A stretch of DNA of 64,000 nt from Acinetobacter towneri DSM 14962 = CIP 107472 (GTDB lineage: Bacteria; Pseudomonadota; Gammaproteobacteria; Pseudomonadales; Moraxellaceae), in contig NZ_KB849683.1 of the NCBI RefSeq assembly GCF_000368785.1, positions 73,681 through 137,680 of the forward strand, read 5' to 3'. Position numbers and translations under genes: made by a program. The notes beneath the pieces were generated by a model. The model saw only the letters and a list, made by a program, of their open reading frames with translations, was not told the origin of the DNA and did no database searches. Positions 56,296 through 64,000 of this stretch are shown piece after piece (positions within the stretch are counted from its first letter, which is position 1; the number at the start of each line of letters is the position of its first letter).

Positions 56296-58980
56296 ATGAT
56301 TCAACAAATTGATGCTCCTCTACGCGATGACGTACGCTTACTTGGCAACTTATTGGGTGAGACCCTCAAGTTACACGCAGGACAAGATTTGTTTAATCAG
56401 GTCGAACAAATTCGTGCTTTATCTAAAGGCGCGCGCGATGGACAAGCCGAAGCTGAAAAACAACTCGAACAACTGTTTTTAAGTCTAGAAGATGACGAAA
56501 TCTTACCGCTCACCCGTGCCTTTACCCACTTTTTGAACTTTGCCAACATTGCCGAGCAATATCATGTGGTGCGGAGCCGTCGCCAAAGCGAATTTGATGA
56601 AAATGGCGTTTCTCCAAACCCACTAGATCACTTATTTATCAAGTTTAAAGACAACCAAATTTCTGCAGAAACACTCTTTCAACAAGTCTGCGAGCTAAAA
56701 ATTGAGTTGGTTTTAACTGCGCATCCGACTGAAGTCAGCCGTCGTACCCTCATTCAAAAATATGACGATATTAATGACTGCTTGTTTAAAATGGATCAGC
56801 AAAAACTGACACCACGTGAACGTCAGGCAGTTTTGGCAGATTTAAAACAGCTGATCAGCTCGGCTTGGCAAACCGATGAAATTCGCCAACATCGCCCAAC
56901 CCCTGTCGATGAAGCCAAATGGGGCTTTACCACCATCGAACAAACCCTGTGGAATGCGGTGCCTAAATTCATGCGTGAGTTAGACAGCATTGTGCAGGAA
57001 CATTGTGGGCAAAGCCTGCCGCTGAGTGTTGCGCCTGTGCGTTTCGCCTCTTGGATGGGCGGTGACCGCGATGGTAACCCGAATGTCACTCATAAAGTTA
57101 CTCAAGAAGTGCTGTGGCTGTCACGCTGGAAAGCAGCAGAACTGTATTTACGTGATATTGAAAACCTGCGTTGGGAACTTTCCATTCAGCAATGCAGCCC
57201 AGAATTGGCAGATGCTTTGGGACATTTCCATGCCGAGCCGTACCGTGAATATTTACGCGACACCCGCGAACGCCTAAAAGCCACCCGCGACTGGTTAGCA
57301 GCGAAACTGCAAGGCAAAGATTCAGATGACAGTTTGGTCATCAAAAGCAAAGATGAGTTGTTACAGCCTTTATTGCTGTGTTATCGCTCGCTGACGGCTT
57401 GCCAATTATCAGACATTGCGAACGGCAAATTGTTGGATTTAATCCATCGTGTGAATTGTTTTGGTATTGAATTGCTAAAACTGGATATTCGCCAAGAGTC
57501 AGGACGTCATCGCCAAGCCATTTCTGCCATTACCGAATATTTAGGTTTGGGCAATTTTGAAACATGGACTGAACAAGCGCGTCAGAACTTCTTACTTCAA
57601 GAACTGCAAAGCAAACGTCCGTTATTGCCAAAATTCATGCAGGAACCTGCACAAAGCCTGATTCAACATCCCGATGTGCAAGAAGTGTTTGCCACCATGC
57701 GCACGTTGGCTGTACAGCCGCAAGAAAGCTTGGGCGCTTATATTATTTCCATGGCGGAATATCCAAGTGATGTGTTGGCGGTGTTATTACTGCAAAAAGA
57801 AGCAGGCATTCAGCATCCTTTACGTGTGGTGCCGCTGTTTGAAACCCTGAAAGATTTGGATGGGGCTGCCCAAACCATGAATACCCTATTTAATATGCAT
57901 TGGTACAAACAGCATATTCAGGGTAAACATGAGGTCATGATTGGCTACTCAGACTCCGCCAAAGATGCAGGGTTCATGTCTGCCAACTGGGCACAGTACC
58001 GCGCTCAGGAAGAACTGACTGCGGTAGCGCAGCAACATGCTGTGCAACTGACTTTATTCCATGGTCGTGGTGGTTCCATCAGCCGTGGTGGTGCACCGAC
58101 TCAACAAGCACTGTTCTCACAGCCACCAGGGTCTATTTCAGGTGCAATTCGCGTGACCGAACAAGGCGAAATGATTCGTTTTAAGTTTGGACTTGAAGGG
58201 GTTGCCTTACAAAATCTGGAAGTCTATACCGCTGCCACCTTAGAAGCGACGATAATGCCACCACCTGTGCCGAAGGCAGAATGGCGCGAGCTCATGCATA
58301 ACATGACCGAACTTTCGGTACAGGTCTACCGTCAAACTGTGCGTGAAAATCCCCATTTTGTGAAATATTTACGCACCGTTACGCCAGAGCTGGAATTGCA
58401 GATGTTGCCGCTCGGTTCACGTCCTGCAAAACGTAAAGTCAGCGGCGGAATTGAATCCTTACGTGCCATTCCGTGGGTGTTTGCATGGACGCAAATCCGT
58501 CTGATGCTACCTGCTTGGTTAGGGACAGGCGCGGCAATTAATCAAACAATCGATCAGGGACAAAAAGCCACTTTAGATGAAATGCTCAGCGATTGGCCTT
58601 ATTTCCAGACTTTAATTGATATGTTGGAAATGGTGTTGTCTAAAGCCGACAGCAATATTGCATTGTATTATGAGTCGCACCTGACCGATGACGAAGACCT
58701 GAAAGAACTCGGTGAGCAACTCCGTCAACGCCTGCGTGATGCCGTGACCACCTTACTGACCCTCAAAGGCGAATCACAATTGCTCAGCAGCAATGATGTG
58801 CTAGATCAATCGATGCGGGTGCGTAAACCGTATTTATTGCCACTGCATTTGCTACAGGCAGAGTTGATGAAACGTCGTCGTTTATATTTGGCAGAACAGC
58901 ATGCCGAACATACCCCTGTCGATCATGCCCTCATGGTAAGCATTGCAGGGATTGCAGCAGGCTTACGTAATACAGGTTAA
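56296..58980 (+). CDS. ppc: Phosphoenolpyruvate carboxylase
   Basis: 894 aa from the ATG at 56296, with GGAG at 56284-56287; the 20 codons upstream in frame have no family match. Catalytic motifs VLTAHPTEVSRRT, the RFASWMGGDRDGNP segment and FHGRGGSISRGGAPT are intact, as is the C-terminal NTG. It converts PEP and bicarbonate to oxaloacetate to refill the TCA cycle. Core gene. Confidence 0.96.
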   Translation: MIQQIDAPLRDDVRLLGNLLGETLKLHAGQDLFNQVEQIRALSKGARDGQAEAEKQLEQLFLSLEDDEILPLTRAFTHFLNFANIAEQYHVVRSRRQSEFDENGVSPNPLDHLFIKFKDNQISAETLFQQVCELKIELVLTAHPTEVSRRTLIQKYDDINDCLFKMDQQKLTPRERQAVLADLKQLISSAWQTDEIRQHRPTPVDEAKWGFTTIEQTLWNAVPKFMRELDSIVQEHCGQSLPLSVAPVRFASWMGGDRDGNPNVTHKVTQEVLWLSRWKAAELYLRDIENLRWELSIQQCSPELADALGHFHAEPYREYLRDTRERLKATRDWLAAKLQGKDSDDSLVIKSKDELLQPLLLCYRSLTACQLSDIANGKLLDLIHRVNCFGIELLKLDIRQESGRHRQAISAITEYLGLGNFETWTEQARQNFLLQELQSKRPLLPKFMQEPAQSLIQHPDVQEVFATMRTLAVQPQESLGAYIISMAEYPSDVLAVLLLQKEAGIQHPLRVVPLFETLKDLDGAAQTMNTLFNMHWYKQHIQGKHEVMIGYSDSAKDAGFMSANWAQYRAQEELTAVAQQHAVQLTLFHGRGGSISRGGAPTQQALFSQPPGSISGAIRVTEQGEMIRFKFGLEGVALQNLEVYTAATLEATIMPPPVPKAEWRELMHNMTELSVQVYRQTVRENPHFVKYLRTVTPELELQMLPLGSRPAKRKVSGGIESLRAIPWVFAWTQIRLMLPAWLGTGAAINQTIDQGQKATLDEMLSDWPYFQTLIDMLEMVLSKADSNIALYYESHLTDDEDLKELGEQLRQRLRDAVTTLLTLKGESQLLSSNDVLDQSMRVRKPYLLPLHLLQAELMKRRRLYLAEQHAEHTPVDHALMVSIAGIAAGLRNTG

Positions 58981-58994
58981 GCCTCTACGAATAG

Positions 58995-59021
58995 CACAAG
59001 CAGAGTTATGCTCTGCTTGTG
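58995..59021 (+). terminator. Hairpin downstream of ppc, probable terminator
   Basis: CACAAGCAGAG and CTCTGCTTGTG form a perfect 11-bp stem with a 5-base loop 14 bp after the ppc stop. No clear T-run follows. Confidence 0.55.
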
Positions 59022-59082
59022 GCTCATTCACTCACTTAAACATAACTTAGGACAGATGACTGCATATTAGGCTAAGTAGAAA

Positions 59083-59122
59083 AAATCATAAAAAACATGA
59101 TAACTGGCATTTTTTATGATTT
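59083..59122. repeat. 13-bp perfect inverted repeat
   Basis: AAATCATAAAAAA and TTTTTTATGATTT flank a 14-base spacer between ppc and the GGDEF gene. It could be a terminator read from either side or a protein-binding site. Confidence 0.5.
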
Positions 59123-59183
59123 CTGTCTCAACTTATTTGAATTATGCTTAGATTAGACAATAAATAAGAGTTTGGACTTGCCT

Positions 59184-60365
59184 ATGCCTGAAAGCTCTAC
59201 AATGACGACTTTATTAAAGCTAAAAATTTTTAATTTTTTCAAGGGTATAAAAATCTCCTCAGTTTAAATAACATCCAAAAATCACGTGTCGTCAGTGGCT
59301 TGGTTTTTTTCTTTCATTTACTCTTTTTAGTGGTACTTTGGCTCAGTCAAAGCCAACCCCTGTTTACCCCATACATGCTGCCATGGGTATTGGGTTGTTT
59401 AATATTGTATTTGCTGATTGCCTTGGTCTTTATATGTCATCAGCTATCGTATTCCTGAAAATCAGACCACACTCTATTATTTTCCAATTCTGTGTTTAGG
59501 CTTTTATAGCAGCTCACTCATGAGTATTGGCTATTTTCTGGGTCAAATGACGGTACTCACAGGCGTATTTACCATTGGCTCCATTTTTACAGGCTTATTG
59601 TTGTTTAAACGCAGCATTATCTTTTGGGGCACCATTCCCTGCTTGGTGGTATTTTACGGTGGTTCTTTGCTGACCTTGCGCAATATTATCCCCTATGCGC
59701 CCGTTTTTCAGCCCTATACGTTTACCAGTGCGGAATTCCAAAATTTCATGCTCATCAATAACTTGATTGGCAGCACCATCATTGGTGTTCTGTTGGCCAT
59801 TTTATTTAATACTTTTTTGGGACGCTGGATGATTCGTGAAGAACATCAGCAACAACTAATTCTGCTTGATCCACTCACCCAAACTCTCAACCGACGCGGT
59901 TTAAGCATAAAATTCAACCAACTGGTGAATCAAAAACAATTGGCGGGGCAAAACAAAGAACACATCTGCCTTGCCCTGCTCGATTTAGACTGGTTTAAGC
60001 AAGTAAATGATCGCTATGGACACGATGGAGGGGATCAGGTACTCAAGCAAATTCCAAAAATTTTGCAAAAAAATCTACGCAGTGAAGATATTATCGGACG
60101 TTTTGGTGGCGAAGAATTTATGATTATTTTCTCCAATACCTCACCGCAAATTGCCCAAAATGTACTGGAACGCTGCAGAATTGCCATTGAACAACATCGT
60201 ATTGCCTATGCAGAACATGAGATTCAAATTACCGCAAGTTTTGGTTTAAGTGCCTTATATATTTATCATGCAGATCAACATGAATTAATTCAGCGTACTG
60301 ATGCTGCGCTGTATAAAGCCAAGCAAAGTGGACGTAATAATGTGCAGCAAGATATTGAATCATGA
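59184..60365 (+). pseudogene. Diguanylate cyclase (membrane GGDEF protein) with two apparent frameshifts
   Basis: The intact frame from about 59418 to 60365 (up to 315 aa) has several membrane helices, then a GGDEF domain with the active-site motif GRFGGEEFMIIF and an RxxD inhibitory site (RSED) five residues before it. The start TTG at 59418 follows a stop directly and cuts the membrane domain. Upstream, an ATG at 59184 (MPESSTMTTLLKLKIFNFF) and hydrophobic sequence (SGLVFFFHLLFLVVLWLSQS up to about 59445) lie in two other frames and look like the missing N-terminus. Either the gene is broken or there are sequencing errors in homopolymer tracts near 59230-59260 and near 59445. If read through, it would make cyclic di-GMP at the membrane. 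Confidence 0.72.
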
Positions 60366-60623
60366 ATATTAATTTTGTATAAAATACAAACAAAAATCGC
60401 AGGTCATACAATTTTTTTTAAACTGCGACTATCACTAAGTGACTGCAATACATTCTTTAAATTTATAAATAAAATTACTTATTTATATTAAATGTAAATT
60501 TTATCAAATAGTAAAATTTAATCCTAAAAATAAGCAGCTGATCTGTTTTCTGGCAAAATTTTTAAAAAATTTAGGCAATACAAGAGTATGATGTGCTCAA
60601 TTTAGCTTTTGAGTGCTTACTTT

Positions 60624-61922
60624 ATGTCCAATTGGTTTCCCAAATGGCGCCCTTATGAAGGCAGCATTGATGCACGTCCTGTAGGTACCAATGAGTATCT
60701 ACCGCCTGCACAAACCGTTGTATTGGGGATACAACACGCATTTGCCATGTTTGGTGCCACTGTACTTGCACCTTTTTTAATGGGCTTTGATCCGAACCTT
60801 GCCATTTTAATGTCAGGAATTTGTACCATCCTGTTCTTTTTCATGACAGGTGGGCGTGTTCCAAGTTATTTAGGCTCAAGCTTTGCCTTTATTGGGGTGG
60901 TGATTGCTGCCACAGGCTATGCAGGCGCAGCAGGCGGTTTAAATGCCAATATTGGGGTTGCGGCAGGCGGGATTATTGCCTGCGGTATTTTATATGCCCT
61001 GATTGGCTTTTTGGTGATGGCTACTGGCACCCGCTGGATTGAAAAATTAATGCCACCTGTGGTGACAGGTGCGGTGGTGATGATCATTGGTTTAAACCTT
61101 GCTCCTGTCACGGTCAAAGCGGTTGCAGGCAATCCATTTAATATGTGGATGGCCTTGGTGACTGTGCTATGTATGGGCATGATTGCCGTATTTACCAAAG
61201 GTTTACTGCAACGCCTCTTGCTCCTGATTGGCTTGCTCATATCGTATCTGATCTATTTTGTAGTCACCAATGTCATGGGTTGGGGGACGCCAATTAACTT
61301 CGCACCGATTCAGCAAGCCGCTTGGTTTGGCGTACCAGACTTTCATGCGCCTGTATTTGATGTGAATGCCATGCTGATTATTGCCCCAATTGCCTTCATT
61401 TTGGTGGCAGAGAACTTGGGACACATTAAAGCAGTAGGTGCCATGACTGGTGAAAACCTCGATCCACACATTGGTAAAGCCTTTGTAGCCGATGGTGTTG
61501 CCACAACCCTTGCAGGTGGTGTCGGTGCACCGGGTATGACTACCTATGGTGAAAACATTGGGGTGATGGCTGTTACCCGCGTGTATTCCACGATTATTTT
61601 TGTGGTGGCGGGGGTCTTTGCTATTTTCCTTGGCTTATCACCAAAATTTGGGGCAATCATCCATACCATTCCTACCGCCATTTTAACGGGCGCTTCGATT
61701 GTGGTATTTGGTTTGATTACCATTGCTGGCGCGAAAATCTGGATTGAAAACAAAGTCGATTTTTCTAAAAACAAAAATCTGATGGTGGCTGCCGTGACCA
61801 TTATTTTAGGAACGGGTGACTTTGCGTTGCAATTGGGCAGCTTTAACTTGGGCGGGATTGGGACAGCAACTTTTGCAGCCTTGTTCCTGAACTGGTTCTT
61901 TAGTTTGCGTGATCCCTCTTAA
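60624..61922 (+). CDS. uraA: Uracil permease (NCS2 family)
   Basis: 432 aa from the ATG at 60624; the preceding five codons with a TTG are probably not used. About fourteen membrane segments. NCS2 signatures are ENLGHIKAVGAMTG and the diagnostic GMTTYGENIGVMAVTRVYS of UraA. It imports uracil with protons. 258 bp of AT-rich non-coding sequence precede it and a strong terminator follows. Confidence 0.92.
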   Translation: MSNWFPKWRPYEGSIDARPVGTNEYLPPAQTVVLGIQHAFAMFGATVLAPFLMGFDPNLAILMSGICTILFFFMTGGRVPSYLGSSFAFIGVVIAATGYAGAAGGLNANIGVAAGGIIACGILYALIGFLVMATGTRWIEKLMPPVVTGAVVMIIGLNLAPVTVKAVAGNPFNMWMALVTVLCMGMIAVFTKGLLQRLLLLIGLLISYLIYFVVTNVMGWGTPINFAPIQQAAWFGVPDFHAPVFDVNAMLIIAPIAFILVAENLGHIKAVGAMTGENLDPHIGKAFVADGVATTLAGGVGAPGMTTYGENIGVMAVTRVYSTIIFVVAGVFAIFLGLSPKFGAIIHTIPTAILTGASIVVFGLITIAGAKIWIENKVDFSKNKNLMVAAVTIILGTGDFALQLGSFNLGGIGTATFAALFLNWFFSLRDPS

Positions 61923-61974
61923 TCAGAACTTGCGGTCATTTGCTTGAACCTAAGCAAATGCCGAAACAATGCAA

Positions 61975-62010
61975 AAAGACCGAACAACAGTGATTGTTCG
62001 GTCTTTTTTT
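61975..62010 (+). terminator. Rho-independent terminator of uraA
   Basis: AAAGACCGAACAA and TTGTTCGGTCTTT form a perfect 13-bp stem with a 6-base loop followed by further T residues. A second hairpin without T-run (CATTTGCTT / AAGCAAATG, 61937-61960) precedes it. Confidence 0.92.
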
Positions 62011-62066
62011 CCTCAAACGGTCTGTCTAGAATGAACCGTTTTTAAGAGATAATGCTTTTACTTGGC

Positions 62067-62180
62067 TTATTTCTGTTTTTTAAGCTCTTGCTTAAGTTGC
62101 TTCAATTTGCCTTTATGTTTTGAAATCTTTTTCAAACGTGCTTTGATTTGTTGCTTCAAAGATTTAACTTGCTTAGCCAT
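62067..62180 (-). CDS. Very small lysine-rich basic protein
   Basis: 37 aa, too short for most gene finders. The ATG at 62180 has AAGGAG about 9 bp upstream. Roughly two fifths of the residues are Lys or Arg (MAKQVKSLKQQIKARLKK and similar), with no acidic residue except one Glu and a heptad-like spacing of Leu/Ile, so an amphipathic helix that could bind nucleic acid. No family recognised. It ends 57 bp from the uraA terminator and lies just downstream of the 59-aa gene on the same strand. Confidence 0.65.
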   Translation of the reverse strand: MAKQVKSLKQQIKARLKKISKHKGKLKQLKQELKKQK

Positions 62181-62200
62181 GGTATTACTCCTTAGTAAGG

Positions 62201-62380
62201 CTATTCGTTGCCATTGTGTTGTTTCACAAAACTACGAATAAATTTTCTTAATTCACGAGCAGCACTAGTATCAAGTTCTTCACATAAACGAATAAATTCA
62301 TCACGTTCAGTACTATTAATACGAATTAAAAGTTGTCCATCTTTCTTGCCTGTCTTTATTTTTTTGATTTGCTCGTTCAT
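62201..62380 (-). CDS. Small ribbon-helix-helix-like protein
   Basis: 59 aa from the ATG at 62380 with GGAGAGA upstream; the frame extends 25 codons further without homology. The sequence DGQLLIRINSTERDEFIRLC followed by TSAARELRKFIRSFVKQH has the beta-strand/helix/helix pattern of Arc/CopG-type DNA-binding proteins. Only 20 bp from the basic 37-aa gene, so probably cotranscribed. Function unknown. Confidence 0.65.
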   Translation of the reverse strand: MNEQIKKIKTGKKDGQLLIRINSTERDEFIRLCEELDTSAARELRKFIRSFVKQHNGNE

Positions 62381-62649
62381 TGCTGATCTCTCCAAAATAA
62401 AGACTGCTTTGCAAAAGATGTATATACAATATATATACTTTTTAAAATAAAGCAAACTTACAATGTTAAAAAATGTAATAAAATCATATTCTTTTTTTTA
62501 CCAATACTTTTTAAAAACCCAGCAAAGCCAAGACAGGCAAGGCTTTTCGCTTAAAACCACCTGCAGAAAAAATAAGCAAATTATTTTTAAAAATTATGCT
62601 TTGAATACCAAGATGGCATATAAATACGCGGTTTTACCGCAAAAACGCA

Positions 62650-62684
62650 AAGTTTGGGCTGCGTTTGAAGCATCGCCCAAACTT
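62650..62684 (-). terminator. Hairpin downstream of chorismate mutase gene, probable terminator
   Basis: AAGTTTGGGC and GCCCAAACTT form a perfect 10-bp stem with a 15-base loop. On the minus strand it is 13 bp after the stop at 62698 and is followed by a T-rich tract. Confidence 0.65.
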
Positions 62685-62697
62685 AGGGATAGATCAA

Positions 62698-62985
62698 TTA
62701 AGGACGGAATTCTTTTAATTCACGCTGAATAAAATGCTGAATCATATCGTGATACAAACGCTCGACCATGTCAGGATCGACTGCATGTTGCACAGCCAAA
62801 GTACGGACTTTTTCAATCACTTCTTTCACGCGCTGCGGTGACTGTACATCTTCCACAGTCTGTTTATGGCGCATGGCCTGATCGACATAAAACTGACGCG
62901 ATGCAATCAGTTCAATTAAAGCCACATCAATTTGGTCTATTTTGTCACGTGCTTGTTGTAATGAGTTTACTTTTTCATTGTTCAT
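62698..62985 (-). CDS. Chorismate mutase, AroQ type
   Basis: 95 aa, single-domain AroQ fold. The first helix reads ARDKIDQIDVALIELIASRQFYVDQAMRHK with the Arg/Lys pattern that binds chorismate, followed by PQRVKEVIEKVRTLA and the C-terminal helix. It converts chorismate to prephenate for Phe/Tyr. No signal peptide, so cytoplasmic. The start overlaps the upstream gene by 11 bp. Confidence 0.85.
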   Translation of the reverse strand: MNNEKVNSLQQARDKIDQIDVALIELIASRQFYVDQAMRHKQTVEDVQSPQRVKEVIEKVRTLAVQHAVDPDMVERLYHDMIQHFIQRELKEFRP

Positions 62986-64000
62986 GGGCTTGGGCTACAC
63001 TTTCAGTTTGGGTTTCGTTTTCACTCTTATACTTTTCTTCTAACACATTACTGAAAATACTTTCAATCATCCACACCCGATATAAGCTGTTAAACACGTA
63101 GCTTTGCCCATCTATGCGCAATTCCAACACAGGAAAATCGGGCTGAGATTTCATTTCACACAGCATATCGTTTTCTTTGAGCAACTCGGTCACATCGGCT
63201 GTGGTCAGTTGATCTAACTCCAGTTCACGCTGCATACGCTCAAAATGCGCTTTAAAGGATAAATCCTGTCCCCTCGTCCATACCGCCTGCAAAATGCGAT
63301 ACATGGCATCCACACGCTGTTCTTCAGGCGCACTGTAATACAGTTGTGCCATTTGATAAGTCGCCTGCTCAGTCGGGCGGCAAAACGGCGTAAACGCAAC
63401 ATCAGTACGTTTAGATAAACGTGTTGCCAAACTCCAGTCAAACCAGTCGCGTCCATGATAAGACAAGGGATACACATTCAAATGGATATTGTAATAGGCA
63501 GCTAATTCTTCTTTGATATACGCCAATAACAACCAAGAAATCGGGTCTTCCAGTGCAATATACAAATCCAGTTCAGGGTCGAGTGCCTGAATTTCATTGA
63601 GTTCTTCGGCATCACTAATTAAATGTTCTCGCCATTCAATGTGATTGATCAAGAAAATAGGATTATCGGTGAGTAATTTTTGTTGTTTTAAACGGCGTGT
63701 CAAACGCAATAAATCATCGACCGCATGATATTTACGTCCACCAAACTCAAAATAACTGGCCAATACAGGTGCATCATCAAAAACCCGTTCAGGAAAATCC
63801 TGAATTTGATGATGACGGCTGGACATGGCATATAAAGTGCGTAATTTACCCGACTGCTTTTGCCACAGCATGTGGAACACATCTTCGAGTAAATACAAAA
63901 AATCCTGACCACGTAACGGCGTATGCCGCAAAATGGTTTCTGCCTGCATTAAGGCTTCTGCAGTCGGTGATTCAGGGGTATCGTGAAAACTAAACCGATG
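62975..64000 (-). CDS. DsbA/hydroxychromene-isomerase-like protein, 5' end outside window
   Basis: At least 341 aa are visible; the frame runs past 64000 (HRFSFHDTPESPTAEALMQAE), so the ATG at 63949 is internal. The middle (ELDLYIALEDPISWLLLAY, then NIHLNVYPLSYHGRDWFDW) resembles thioredoxin-fold proteins of the DsbA/HCCA-isomerase group, and a second domain-like half lies before it. No CXXC is visible. It overlaps chorismate mutase by 11 bp, so the two are translationally coupled. The family call is tentative. Confidence 0.6.
   Translation of the reverse strand, partial: HRFSFHDTPESPTAEALMQAETILRHTPLRGQDFLYLLEDVFHMLWQKQSGKLRTLYAMSSRHHQIQDFPERVFDDAPVLASYFEFGGRKYHAVDDLLRLTRRLKQQKLLTDNPIFLINHIEWREHLISDAEELNEIQALDPELDLYIALEDPISWLLLAYIKEELAAYYNIHLNVYPLSYHGRDWFDWSLATRLSKRTDVAFTPFCRPTEQATYQMAQLYYSAPEEQRVDAMYRILQAVWTRGQDLSFKAHFERMQRELELDQLTTADVTELLKENDMLCEMKSQPDFPVLELRIDGQSYVFNSLYRVWMIESIFSNVLEEKYKSENETQTESVAQAHEQ

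Noticed and set aside
62463..62732. 89-codon plus-strand frame overlapping the chorismate mutase end
   Set aside because: Contains the terminator hairpin of the opposite gene and lacks a ribosome site.

Overview
The window reads as chromosomal DNA of an Acinetobacter species, probably not A. baumannii itself. The evidence is the moderately AT-rich core genes, the characteristic Acinetobacter K-locus layout (divergent wza-wzb-wzc; gna, wzx, wzy, glycosyltransferases and initial transferase; then gdr, galU, ugd, gpi, gne/galE and pgm), and the sequence style of the flanking dapB, dnaJ, ppc and uraA genes. The species call is inference. The usual neighbours fkpA and lldP are not seen.

1-17.5 kb is an accessory region. 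It starts with the end of an IS3-family element, followed by a complete ABC-transporter-dependent (group 2/3 type) capsule export set: kpsS, kpsC, kpsD, kpsE, kpsT and kpsM. In the middle lie a very AT-rich hexapeptide acyltransferase and a Stealth-family sugar-phosphate polymerase. A phytanoyl-CoA-dioxygenase-like gene sits beside kpsM. A hipA remnant fused to the 3' end of a related IS3 element, an intact hipBA pair, and a SNF2 helicase remnant cut by an IS200/IS605 element (tnpA + tnpB) follow.

17.5-42.8 kb carries a J-domain-like protein and then a complete Wzx/Wzy-dependent capsule locus. Its precursor genes can supply UDP-glucose, UDP-galactose/GalNAc, UDP-glucuronic acid, a UDP-HexNAc uronic acid and an N-acylated UDP-QuiNAc4N (bacillosamine-type) sugar. 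Three glycosyltransferases and a PglC-size initiating transferase suggest a four-sugar repeat. A MaoC/PhaJ-type hydratase sits inside the bacillosamine genes and may supply a 3-hydroxyacyl-CoA donor. One of the two Ugd proteins lacks the family's catalytic cysteine.

42.8-47 kb is an insertion-rich patch: an outer-membrane-barrel gene and a large lipoprotein gene lie between inverted remnants of one IS3-family element, with an IS30-family remnant next to them.

47-64 kb is mostly conserved chromosome: a START-domain protein, dapB, dnaJ, an RND efflux pair with a divergent TetR gene and a strong palindromic operator candidate, ppc, a GGDEF gene with two apparent frameshifts, uraA, two very small genes, chorismate mutase and a partial DsbA-like gene. 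Taken together, the window shows two unrelated capsule export machines about 27 kb apart (kpsM to wza), each with its own outer-membrane exporter (KpsD, Wza) and copolymerase (KpsE, Wzc).
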